Source of the DNA: Kalmanozyma brasiliensis GHG001
Taxonomy: Eukaryota; Basidiomycota; Ustilaginomycetes; Ustilaginales
Assembly: GCF_000497045.1 (NCBI RefSeq)
Contig: NW_015961990.1
Location: 62,001-126,000, forward strand
Direction of reading: 5' to 3'
Length of the DNA: 64,000 nucleotides
Shown: piece by piece, positions 50,977 to 60,408 of the stretch
Position numbering within the stretch: position 1 is the first letter of the stretch
How the letters are laid out: each line of letters begins with the position of its first letter
Notes under the pieces: model-generated
What the model was told of the DNA's origin: nothing
What the model saw: the letters and a program-made list of their open reading frames with translations, nothing else
Databases searched by the model: none
Position numbers and translations under genes: made by a program

Positions 50977-52755
50977 GGTCCCGTGCGCCACACTCTAGCC
51001 TACCACCCATCGATTATCATCACGCTCGCTAGGTCTCATTGCCCCTTCTTTTCGCATCTGTACATCGCAATGTGCCAAAACGGTCTCTTTTCGTTCGACC
51101 CTAGCATTCTGTGTAGGTGCGTACGCTCTTTGCACGTCAGATGCTCTCATTGAGGGTGAGCATCGAGCTGATTGCTGTCTTACTGTCCCAAGGATGAAAC
51201 GGGACGATCACGTGATGCGACCGCGCGCCGAAATAACACTTTTGCTGGGGCCAGCCAAATTTCTCCCGCAGCAGCGAGGCAGACAGCGAGCGCGTTGAGA
51301 TCTTTCTGACCCGCGCCAGCGCAATGGACCTGGCTGACTTTGAAAGAGGTATCGAAAGAGAGCAACACTTCGCGTGCGCGTGTTGCACAGAGTGCGGCTG
51401 AGCTTCTTGCGCCGACATCGGAAGCGAGCGCAGACCCATATGCCCCTTGCAGCTCTGCATTGCATCTGACCCCTTGTCTCGTCACCATCACCACCATTTT
51501 CGCCGCATCGCCAGTTCTGCACGTTCATCGTGCCGGACGCTCGGAGCTCCTCACAGCTGCACCACTAGACCCGATCCCACCAGCCACGACTGCATTCGAT
51601 CTGGCATCGCTCCCACTACAGCGCTCGCTTATCGCTGCAACACAACACCGACTCCAGATTGCTTGGTCGGACTTGCTACGAGAACGTGACTATACACCGA
51701 CGCACCTTTATTTTCGTCATTGCGACGCCTGGAACTTCGTACAACGATCTCCCCGCGACTTTGACAGCCGCGATTGAGTCCGCATCGTCCAAGCTCAGGT
51801 AAGTGCAGCATCGACATCCACAGAATGGGAGACAAGCGCGGCAGACCCAAGCTATCGGCAGTCCGGACGTTTGCACGTAGACCGGAGCGCGAGCCCAGAC
51901 GCCGCGAAGTTGTTGTAGGGTAGAAGACGCTACTTCAAGGTGTTGGTCTCAGCACGCATGACAAGGGTCGAAGACGCGTGGTTGATCGTGGCTAAACAGG
52001 TGCGAGACCAACACACACACTTGGCTCAGGCTCAGGCTTTCTTCAAGCTGAGTCCAACACGCTCGAAAAGGCAAAAAGCCAAATTTTCTGGAAAAAGACA
52101 AGAAGGCAGCAGAGCAAGTCATCTCGATCTGATGCACGCGTGCTGCTGCCAAAGAGGGGTTCTGCACCAGCCGAAAAAGTGGGATTTTCAGCATTTGTTC
52201 AGCTTGTGTTGTGCTGCAGCCAGAGCAGCAAAACAGGACAACCGTCTCGTCTTGATCGAAACTCGAGCAAAGGGTCCGACCAACACGCGAATTGACGCTG
52301 TGCGCACGAGGAAGAAGCATCCCGCTGGCTTGCCTGCCTCTGGTCGCACAGAAACCGTCGTCTCCTCTGCCTCGGACGATCCCGCGCTCGTCTCCTGTCT
52401 CGTCACATCCAGGATCAGTCACTGTTCGGGTTTCTTGCCGAAGACCATCATCGTGGGCGTGGGAACCGGGAGCATCCGACGAGGTCTTTGGCTAGGTTCC
52501 GTTCATCGACTCCAATTGCTGCGCTTCTTTGTGCGCTTGTCTCTCCTTCCACCATCACGCTCCTTTTGATCCGCAACCTGACATTCTTTCCTCACATTCT
52601 TTACGCCCTTGACCATCCTTTCAACTCAGCCAGCCATCAGCAGCTCAGCTTCAAGACAGCAATCACCGGTGCTCCATATCGCAACAAGCCACACAGCAAC
52701 TCCAACATCATTTCGAAAGGCCTCGGCAGCGGCTTAGACTGCGTCCTCATCCATA
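50977..52755. promoter_or_regulatory. Intergenic: long upstream region of the NUM1/ApsA-like gene
   Basis: About 1.8 kb with no supported protein gene. A consensus donor CTCAG/GTAAGT at 51798/51799 is followed by pyrimidine-rich stretches and several possible acceptors before the ATG at 52756. A long 5'-UTR intron is therefore likely. The open frame 51340-51777 ends just before that donor and looks like leader sequence. Confidence 0.45.
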
Positions 52756-55700
52756 ATGGATCCCTACGCTCCTGACAGCAGTACAGAGGGTGGCCTCTTT
52801 GAAGGCGACCTCCCACCGTCTCCTTCACCCGCATCAAGAACGGCTTATCCCGCATCACCCAAGGACATGCCTACTTCGTCCAATCTCGCCTTCCGTCCTC
52901 CGCCCCGTCCTGGATCGTCGCTCCGCAAAGGCAGAAAGAGCGACTTCAACACGCCCGCTCCACCTCCGCTTCCCACAGCACCAATGCCCGTCTACGAATC
53001 CAGGCCACTCGCTGAAACCACCAACCTCAGCTCGCATCACAACAGGCTCCACGACGCTAACATGCTCTCGTCGCCTTCACGCTCCACTGTGCGACCAACC
53101 AGCTCGGTCCCTACAAGCCGTCCATCTTCTGACAATGGCAAGACCGTCGACATCACACGCCAAGTTCGCGAACGACTCCAGGTGCTGCGCGAGGAGAACG
53201 AGACCCAGGTTAACTCGGCTGGTCTCCTAGGTCAGGGCTTGCTCGGTGTTCGCGGCAAGATCGAATCGCTCATGGACGAGCTTGCCGAAGAGCTCAATGC
53301 GGTCGACGAAAACTCAGAGGATGGACTAGCTGACAAGCCCACCAACGCAAGGATCCGCGATCTCAGCGCCAGAATAGAGGCCGAGATCGAGGACCTCGAA
53401 AAGCAAAAGCAGCGACTCTTCTCCGACATCACCGTCCACAACGTCGACGTCTCCAGCGCCGATGTCGGCGAAACTTCCATGCTCAGTGTCAATGAAACGC
53501 CTTCCAAAGCCAGCCGCGTCGCCGATGCGATTCGGAACCTCACCGCTACACCAGGCAAGTCGCCCGCCGCGCCATCGGGCAACACACCCAGGCAAACAGA
53601 TCGTCGCAGCCGCAACGCCGCTGCTCGCCAAGCCAAAGCGGATACCGACCTTATCAACGAGATCCAGGCGGGTCTCGTACAGGAAGTCCGTCGCTTGCAA
53701 GGCTTGCTCAAGGAGCGCGACGACCAGCGCGTCTCTCTCGAACGCTCCCACGCCGAAATCGAAAAGCAGCTCGACCAGTACAAACCTCGCGTCATCCAGA
53801 TGACCGAGACCGAGGATGCGCTCAAGCAAGAGAACTGGGATCTCAACGTGTCCAAGCAAAACCTCGAGGAGCAGTTGAGCGAACTCAAGTCGGTGCTCAA
53901 GAAAGCCGAACTCGACAACACACGGCTCAACAGGGAAGTCGGCAAGGCAAGGGAGACGGTCGACTCGCAGCGGCTGCAGATCGATGGCCACGTCGCCGAG
54001 CTCGAGCGCCTCAACAAGGCTCGCGAGACCGACATCGCAGTCGCAAGGCGGGAGCGCGCAGGCATGCAGCGAGATGTTTCCGATCTTCAGAGCGAGCTTC
54101 AGAAGATCCGCAATCAGCAGCTGAACGAGAACGGCGGAGTTTCTCGCAGCGTCTCGCACAGCTTCATGTCGAACGCTGTTGACGAGGAAAACGCCGACGC
54201 CGACGCTCTGGCAGCTCGTCTGCGTGCGGCTTCCGGCGAAGTGCCGCGATCGCCGGGCGACTCGATCTACTCGGCTGATGGCGCAGTTCTCTCGCCCCTC
54301 GGCAACCGTCTCGGGCGCGACAAGGAGACCCAGGATCTGCGTGCCAAGCTCGCACTGGCTCAACGCAAGGCTGGCAAGGACGCTGCCGAGAAGCGACGTG
54401 TCCGCGAAAAGAATGCCGAGCTCACCAAGCTGCTCGTCAAGGCGGGCATCAAGGTTCCTCAGGGTCTCGACGACGACGCTGAGACGAGTGAGGATGAGGA
54501 GCTGCACTGGCTCGACGAGAACGACGCCCACAGCCCCTCTGCCAAGCGTCTCTCGCAGATCCGCGTTAATCGACACACCTCGATGCGACCAAGACTGGGC
54601 CGCAAGATGGGCATGCCCTCCAGCACCTCGACCGACTCGATCATCGAATACGCAGAATACGAAGACGATCCGCAACATGGTACCACACTCGCCAATTCGG
54701 AAGACGCATCGCCGTCGCGCGCCAGCCTGGATGGCATGGACCCGGCGTTTGCCGACTTCCATCGCGCCGACGCTGGCAACACGAGCGTAGACAGTGTGAT
54801 GTCCCGCCCCGCTCGTCGAGGTCACCGTTCTCGTCCGTCCATCGGCAGCAGTCCCCTTGCCCGCAACGCCGAGCTCCCGGACGAGGCAGAAGAGGAGCGT
54901 GCAGTGCCCAAGGGTGGTCGACGCAGCGGTGCTACTGTCCGATCGTCGTCGACGGTCTTCGAGCCCAGCGCGCTCGGTAACGAGCTTGGCGGTCTGGCTG
55001 GTGAGCTGGAACAGCATGCCGATGTTCGCGAAATGTACGAGTCCGATATGCAGACGGAGGAGATGCCCGACCTCGTCACTCCGGCCCTGGCCAAGCGAGA
55101 CGAAGAGCACAGGGCTGAGATCGCATCGATTCGAAACGAGCATGACAATGCCGTCGAGGCGATCCACACCGAATACTCTGCCAAGATCTCGACGCTGCAA
55201 GGCCAGCACGCTCAGGTCATCGACGCCCTCACACAAAAGCACGATGAGAAGATCAACGAGCTGGCTGCGGCGCACGACAAGAGCTTGTCCGACAAGGACG
55301 AGAGCCATGCTGCCGCTTTGGAGTCTGCCCTGGCCGAGCGTGCAAAGGTGCACGATGCAGCTGTCGCAGAGGCTCGCTCGCGCCACTCCAACGCACTGGC
55401 CGAGCAAGTCGCCGCTTCGAGCGCCGCCCTCGCTGCTGCCATTGCCTTGCACAAGACCTCGAGCGAAGACTACGAGCGCAAGGTCGAGGAGGAGAAGCAG
55501 CTCAAGGAAGCCTCGCACTCCTTTGCTCTTGGTCAGAAAGACCGTCAACACCAGGAAGCTGTTGAGGTGCTTCAAGCCACGCACGTCCAAGCGCTGCAAG
55601 GCTTGCGCGACGAGCACACGCAGCTGCTGGATATGCGTCAGAAGGCGCTCGACGAGGCTGATGCGCGACTGGCTGACCTCGACAAGGCCAACAAGGAGCT

Positions 55701-58700
55701 TGCTGCATCCCACGCTGCCGAGATTTCTACGCTCAATGAGCAACATGACGAGACGCTTGCCCTGCGTGACCAGGCAAGCAAGGAGATGGCTGAATCGCAC
55801 GCCGCGGCTGTTGCCGAGCTACGAGAGCAACACAACGCGGAGCTTGCCAAGCATCAGGATGCGAACCGAGATCTCGCAGTCGCTCACGCAACGGAGCTGG
55901 CTTCTCTGCGAGAGGGGCACGCCGCAAAGCTCACACAGCACGAGACGTCCGTCAAGGATCTCACTGCCGCTCACGCTGCCGAGCTTGCGGCCCGTGAAGA
56001 TAACCACCGTGCCAAGCTCGACGAGCACGAAGTCTCTGTCAAGAACCTCACCGCTGCTCATGCCGCTGAGCTCGCTGCTCTTCACGAGAGCCACCGCGCC
56101 AAGCTCGACGAGCACGAGACTTCGATCAAGAATCTCATCGCCGCACACGGTACCGAACTTGTTGCTCTGCAGGACGGTCACCGCGCGAAGCTCGAGGAGC
56201 ACCAGAACTCGATCAAGGAGCTCACCGGCTCGCACGCTTCCGCCATCTCGGCACTGGAGGACGGACACCGCCAGGCACTTGCGTCCCGCGATGTCGACCT
56301 GCAGAACGCAAAGAAGCAGCTCGACGCTCGCGACCAGGAGCTCGCGGCTCGCAACCAAGAGCTCGAGACCCGTACCAAAGAGCTTGGTGTCGCCAAGGCA
56401 GAGATCGAGGAGCTGCAGAAGAGCATCGCCATGCTGCGCGCCGAGACCGACCAGCTCAAGCAACAGCTCGCTGAGCTTCAAAAGACTCACACCGCCGCCG
56501 AGCGAGAGCTTGCAGAGACCAAGTCGAGCCTCGAAATGGTCAACGACAAGGTCCGAAGGCAGGAGGAGACCTCTCGAGAGCTCGCCAGGCAGCGAGAAGC
56601 CGAGGCTACTGCCGCTGCAGCTGCTGTCGCCGCCCGATCCGAGGCCCTCACTGCTACCGAAGCGGAGAAGGAGCAGCTCGAGGCTGCCCACGCCGTTGCT
56701 CTGGCCCAGAAGGAGCGTCAGCATCAGGACGCCGTCAAGGATCTCGAGGATCGACACGGCAGCTCGGTCTCTTCGATCCGCGCTGAACACAAGCAGGCTC
56801 TCGAGAGCCGCGACCAGGCTCTGCACACGCAGCAACAGCTTGTCTCGCAGCGAGGGCAGGAGCTCGAAGAGAAGCGCGTCGATCTGCAAAAGCTGCAAAC
56901 ACGAGTGCAGCAGCTCGAGCAGCAGCTCGTCAGCGAACGCGAGCAGGCTTCCGAGCGGCAACGCGTCGAAGTTGACAAGGTGCAGTCTCACGTCAAGACG
57001 CTCGAGGAGCAGCTCGTTGCCGAGCGAGAGCGCGCCCTTGAACAGCAACGCACCGAAGTCGAAAAGGTCCAGACCCAAGTCCGTCAACTCGAAGAGCAGC
57101 TCGCAAGCGAACGCGAACGTGCTCTGGAACAGCAAACCACCGAGGTACAAAAGGGGCAAGCCCAGGTCCAGTCTCTGGAGCAGCAGCTTGTCAGCGAGCG
57201 AGAGCGTGCGCTGGAGCAGCAGCGTGAAGAAGTCGGCAAGGTGCAGGTCCAGGTTCAAGCGCTCGAGCAGCAGATCGCAAAGATGCAGTCCAACGCCAGT
57301 GCCACTCAACAGTCTCGTGACTCGGTCGAGTCCGATCTCAAGGACGCTCAGGCGGCGCACTCGGCGCTGCAGAAGCAGCACGAGGACGTCCAAGCGACCG
57401 TCAAAGCGTTGGAAGTGCAGCTTGCCAAGGTGCAGAGCGACCACAGCGCCACGCAACAGTCCCGCGAATCGGCGGAGTCCTCTCTCAAGGAGGCTCAGAG
57501 CGCTCACTCCACCTTGCTCAAGCAGCACGACGAGGTCAAAGTGACTGTCGCGGCATTGGAACAGCAACTCGCCAAGACGAACAGCGATGCCAGCACCAAC
57601 CAGCAGTCGCGTGCGCTGGCAGAGGCTAACCTCAAGGAGGCCAAGACCGCCCACTCGGCTCTACAAAAGCAGCACGACGAGGTCAAGGCCACCGTCGCTT
57701 CGCTGCAGTCCAAGGTTCGCTACCTCGAGTCGACCATCGCGGCTCAGCGCTCGTCCACCGAGCACAGTCGCGTCGCTTCCGACAAGGAGCTGCAGACCAT
57801 CCAGTCGGCGCTCAACGCATCGCAGATCAAGGTGCGCGAGCAAGAGGCCACCATCTCGAAAGCCGAAGCTGCTACTGCTGCCGCCCTCGCTGCCGCCGCC
57901 GCAGCAGAGGCCAAGCTTCGGGCCCAGAACGAGGCCGTGTCAGACACCGAGAACGAGGCCGACGAGTTCAAGGATGCTGTCGAAGCGACCAACGTTGCAG
58001 CTGCAGAGCCTAAGGCCCCTGCCGTGGAGCTGAAGGAGTCGTCCTGCCAGACCGACGATGAGGCTTGGCAACTCTTCCAACAGCAGCAGCAACGCGCTGC
58101 GATCGCCGCTGCTGCGCCTTTGGAGCCCACCAAGGAGAGCCTTGCCACCCAGAAGAACCTCGTCATTCTCGGTGGTGCCAGGGGAGGTAACAGTTCCCGC
58201 AACTCGGTCGGTACCTTTGGGCCCGAGCGCGATTCCTCGCCTGCTACTCCGAACTTTGGCGCAGACAGCTTCAGCAACCAGACGCAGAGCCGCAGGCCTT
58301 CAACCGACTCTACCTGGTCGCGTCAAACGGACAGGTACACGTCCGAAAGCATCCCGCCGGTGCCGCCTCTGCCGGACAAGAGCAAGGCACCCGTGATGAC
58401 GATGCCGCCTCCTCCCTCGATGCCCCCTCCGTCGACTCTGAGAACTGCTGTGGCGGCGGGTGGGCGGGCTCCTGGGCGACCGACTTCGCCTCCTCCGGCT
58501 GACCTGCTCACGCGTGCTCAAAGGATTCATCTGCAGGTTCCGCCCACAGCCGGCGAGCAGCCTCGATCTGTTTCGCGAGCGTCGACTCGCAACGGACCGC
58601 CTCCGAGTGCTTACCCGTCGAGCAGTCGCGCCCGTCAGCAGAGTTCTGGCACGGGCAGCATGCGCTCTCGTACCTACTCCAACGATGACTCGGCCAACCC

Positions 58701-60408
58701 TCAGCCCCTGGACGGCAGCATCTACAGCAACATGACTTCGGGACGCAAGAGCATCGGCTCGCGCAAGTCGGCAGCTCGCCGGCCAGCTGCTGGACCACGC
58801 CAGTCGTCCGCCGCCTCCTTCGTATCGGATGTCACCTCGGAAGTCAGCCGCCGCCTTTCGATGATGTCCGACGCCGATGAAGGCGATGACACGTTTGTCG
58901 TGCGTGGTCCAGGTGCTGCCGGCAAAGCTGCCCAGCGTGGTCTCTCCGAGTTCGGTGCAGGCGTCACGGATCCTACGATCATCCACGCCATCACGCAGAC
59001 GATGATCGGCGAGTACATGTACAAGTACACGCGAAAGTCGATGGGCCGCGGCGGTCACTCGGACAAGCGTCACCGTCGCTACTTCTGGCTGCATCCGTAT
59101 ACCAAGATGCTGTACTGGACCATCAGCGATCCCGGTGGAGCCAAGGTGACGGAGGGAACCAGCAAGAGCGCTTCGATCGAACACGTACGTGTTCAGGTAG
59201 ACCTCAACCCCTCGCCTCCCGGCCTGCATCTGGAGAGCATCATCATCACCACGGCGACGCGCGAGGTCAAGATCACTGCGGCCAATCGCGAACGACACGA
59301 GGCATGGCTGGCTGCGCTCGAGTACCTGACCAACCGCCCGAGCATCCAAGATGCTACGGTGATCGCCAGCAATGCGGCGCCGGACCTGCTCAGCGACGAT
59401 GACGAGAACGACCCGGGTCTGCTGGCGAGAAGTATTGGGCGTCGGGCCAAGCCGCGGGCTTCGGCGGCGACGCTGGGAAGTGCATCGGTGATGGGCACTC
59501 GCAAAGTGTCGGCTCAGCGCAGCTTCCTGCTGAACCGCAGGTCGTCGGACAACGGGATGAGGAGCGAGTCGACACCGCGTCGACGTGGTAGCCTGGGCGG
59601 TCAGAGCGTGATGAACCCTTCGATCGGCAAGCGACGCGATACGGCTGCCAAGGCGTGGCTGCAACAGCACGAGCACGACCGCGAGGTGTCGATGAGCCCG
59701 AGCCGCAGCCTGCGCAACGGCGTCTATCCTGCCAGTGTGCGCAGTGCGGGTGGGGACGAGGACTACGATCTGCTGGATCTGACGGCGACGCAGTCCCCCA
59801 TCCGACGCGTGCTTGCGAACGACGATTCGCGGCTCAAGACGGCGGAGCAGATGCTGGAGGAGGACGAGCCGGAGGACTGGGATGGGCTGACCAACGTTCG
59901 AGCTTGCTGTGATGGCAAGCATGATGTTGGATCGTTGGCGCATCACCACCACCAAGCAGCGTCGGCAAGCGGCAGCCGCAAGTCTTCGCGCATCCACCGT
60001 CGCGAATCGAGTGGCGGATCGCGATTCAACTCGATGGGCCTCAAGTCGAAGCTGGACGCTGCTGTCCGCGCTGCCGAAGCGCAGGAGCAGCAACAGCAGA
60101 TCCCGCCGGTGCCGCGTCTTCCCGCCTCGCTGTTGCCTAGCTCTACGCCGCTGGGAGCGGGCAAGGTGATGCTCGGACGCGAGAGCATGGACAGCAACCA
60201 CTCAACCGCATCAGCGACACCAGCAGCAGGTGCGGCCTCGCTGGCGAGCATGTTTGGGAACAACTCGCTCGGTGCGAGTCACGAGCAGGAGGCGCTCAAC
60301 GCGGGACGACCTGCGACGGCGCTTTCGCTGACAGGCCCAACATACGGACAGAGGCTGCAGCAGATCAGGAAGGCGAGGCAGTCGACAGGCAGCACGGGCG
60401 GTCGTTGA
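52756..60408 (+). CDS. Giant coiled-coil cortical anchor, ApsA/Num1/Mcp5-like, with C-terminal PH domain
   Basis: Intronless, 2550 residues. After a Pro/Ser-rich N-terminus comes a helical region (about 135-235: RQVRERLQVLREENETQVNS, then GKIESLMDELAEELNAVDEN) typical of ApsA/Num1 N-termini. A first coiled coil spans about 285-580, and the central repetitive coiled coil about 775-1755 holds the tandem repeats listed separately. A Ser/Pro-rich linker follows. The PH domain (about 2082-2195) starts IGEYMYKYTRKSMG, includes KRHRRYFWLHPYTKMLYWTI and ends near ERHEAWLAALEYL, as in Mcp5-type PH domains that bind PI(4,5)P2. The family anchors dynein and mitochondria at the cell cortex and positions nuclei. 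The size and domain order support the assignment; which orthologue name applies is uncertain. Confidence 0.88.
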   Translation: MDPYAPDSSTEGGLFEGDLPPSPSPASRTAYPASPKDMPTSSNLAFRPPPRPGSSLRKGRKSDFNTPAPPPLPTAPMPVYESRPLAETTNLSSHHNRLHDANMLSSPSRSTVRPTSSVPTSRPSSDNGKTVDITRQVRERLQVLREENETQVNSAGLLGQGLLGVRGKIESLMDELAEELNAVDENSEDGLADKPTNARIRDLSARIEAEIEDLEKQKQRLFSDITVHNVDVSSADVGETSMLSVNETPSKASRVADAIRNLTATPGKSPAAPSGNTPRQTDRRSRNAAARQAKADTDLINEIQAGLVQEVRRLQGLLKERDDQRVSLERSHAEIEKQLDQYKPRVIQMTETEDALKQENWDLNVSKQNLEEQLSELKSVLKKAELDNTRLNREVGKARETVDSQRLQIDGHVAELERLNKARETDIAVARRERAGMQRDVSDLQSELQKIRNQQLNENGGVSRSVSHSFMSNAVDEENADADALAARLRAASGEVPRSPGDSIYSADGAVLSPLGNRLGRDKETQDLRAKLALAQRKAGKDAAEKRRVREKNAELTKLLVKAGIKVPQGLDDDAETSEDEELHWLDENDAHSPSAKRLSQIRVNRHTSMRPRLGRKMGMPSSTSTDSIIEYAEYEDDPQHGTTLANSEDASPSRASLDGMDPAFADFHRADAGNTSVDSVMSRPARRGHRSRPSIGSSPLARNAELPDEAEEERAVPKGGRRSGATVRSSSTVFEPSALGNELGGLAGELEQHADVREMYESDMQTEEMPDLVTPALAKRDEEHRAEIASIRNEHDNAVEAIHTEYSAKISTLQGQHAQVIDALTQKHDEKINELAAAHDKSLSDKDESHAAALESALAERAKVHDAAVAEARSRHSNALAEQVAASSAALAAAIALHKTSSEDYERKVEEEKQLKEASHSFALGQKDRQHQEAVEVLQATHVQALQGLRDEHTQLLDMRQKALDEADARLADLDKANKELAASHAAEISTLNEQHDETLALRDQASKEMAESHAAAVAELREQHNAELAKHQDANRDLAVAHATELASLREGHAAKLTQHETSVKDLTAAHAAELAAREDNHRAKLDEHEVSVKNLTAAHAAELAALHESHRAKLDEHETSIKNLIAAHGTELVALQDGHRAKLEEHQNSIKELTGSHASAISALEDGHRQALASRDVDLQNAKKQLDARDQELAARNQELETRTKELGVAKAEIEELQKSIAMLRAETDQLKQQLAELQKTHTAAERELAETKSSLEMVNDKVRRQEETSRELARQREAEATAAAAAVAARSEALTATEAEKEQLEAAHAVALAQKERQHQDAVKDLEDRHGSSVSSIRAEHKQALESRDQALHTQQQLVSQRGQELEEKRVDLQKLQTRVQQLEQQLVSEREQASERQRVEVDKVQSHVKTLEEQLVAERERALEQQRTEVEKVQTQVRQLEEQLASERERALEQQTTEVQKGQAQVQSLEQQLVSERERALEQQREEVGKVQVQVQALEQQIAKMQSNASATQQSRDSVESDLKDAQAAHSALQKQHEDVQATVKALEVQLAKVQSDHSATQQSRESAESSLKEAQSAHSTLLKQHDEVKVTVAALEQQLAKTNSDASTNQQSRALAEANLKEAKTAHSALQKQHDEVKATVASLQSKVRYLESTIAAQRSSTEHSRVASDKELQTIQSALNASQIKVREQEATISKAEAATAAALAAAAAAEAKLRAQNEAVSDTENEADEFKDAVEATNVAAAEPKAPAVELKESSCQTDDEAWQLFQQQQQRAAIAAAAPLEPTKESLATQKNLVILGGARGGNSSRNSVGTFGPERDSSPATPNFGADSFSNQTQSRRPSTDSTWSRQTDRYTSESIPPVPPLPDKSKAPVMTMPPPPSMPPPSTLRTAVAAGGRAPGRPTSPPPADLLTRAQRIHLQVPPTAGEQPRSVSRASTRNGPPPSAYPSSSRARQQSSGTGSMRSRTYSNDDSANPQPLDGSIYSNMTSGRKSIGSRKSAARRPAAGPRQSSAASFVSDVTSEVSRRLSMMSDADEGDDTFVVRGPGAAGKAAQRGLSEFGAGVTDPTIIHAITQTMIGEYMYKYTRKSMGRGGHSDKRHRRYFWLHPYTKMLYWTISDPGGAKVTEGTSKSASIEHVRVQVDLNPSPPGLHLESIIITTATREVKITAANRERHEAWLAALEYLTNRPSIQDATVIASNAAPDLLSDDDENDPGLLARSIGRRAKPRASAATLGSASVMGTRKVSAQRSFLLNRRSSDNGMRSESTPRRRGSLGGQSVMNPSIGKRRDTAAKAWLQQHEHDREVSMSPSRSLRNGVYPASVRSAGGDEDYDLLDLTATQSPIRRVLANDDSRLKTAEQMLEEDEPEDWDGLTNVRACCDGKHDVGSLAHHHHQAASASGSRKSSRIHRRESSGGSRFNSMGLKSKLDAAVRAAEAQEQQQQIPPVPRLPASLLPSSTPLGAGKVMLGRESMDSNHSTASATPAAGAASLASMFGNNSLGASHEQEALNAGRPATALSLTGPTYGQRLQQIRKARQSTGSTGGR
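55669..56277 (+). repeat. Seven tandem 87-bp (29-residue) coding repeats, block 1
   Basis: Exactly seven consecutive 29-residue units in the NUM1/ApsA-like protein (residues 972-1174), each starting with Leu. They run from LADLDKANKELAASHAAEIS to LEEHQNSIKELTGSHASAIS. Units 3-6 are the most alike. Histidines recur at unit positions 4, 15 and 26, giving spacing 11-11-7, so each unit is two hendecads plus one heptad of coiled coil. Confidence 0.93.
56914..57261 (+). repeat. Four tandem 87-bp (29-residue) coding repeats, block 2
   Basis: Four units, each starting LE[EQ]QL[VA][SA]ERE, for example LEEQLVAERERALEQQ and LEQQLVSERERALEQQ (residues 1387-1502). The period equals block 1 although the sequence is unrelated (Glu/Gln/Arg-rich rather than Ala/His-rich). 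The block is directly followed by block 3. Confidence 0.93.
57262..57702 (+). repeat. Three tandem 147-bp (49-residue) coding repeats, block 3
   Basis: Three 49-residue units (residues 1503-1649) with landmarks LE[QV]Q[IL]AK, QQSR, LK[DE]A[QK] and AHS[AT]L[QL]KQH. The period is seven perfect heptads, unlike the 29-residue period of the neighbouring block. Confidence 0.93.

Noticed and set aside
51340..51777. 145-codon open frame upstream of the NUM1/ApsA-like gene
   Set aside because: No motif or conserved-looking segment. It sits in what appears to be a spliced 5' leader.
55669..57702. Tandem repeats considered as a CRISPR-like array or transposon repeats
   Set aside because: The units are contiguous without spacers, in frame, and encode a regular coiled coil in a eukaryotic gene.
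53326..60201. Long antisense frames of 824, 611 and 633 codons inside the NUM1/ApsA-like gene
   Set aside because: They arise from the complement of the Leu/Glu/Gln/Ala-rich coiled-coil repeats. The sense strand has a continuous 2550-codon gene with a PH domain.
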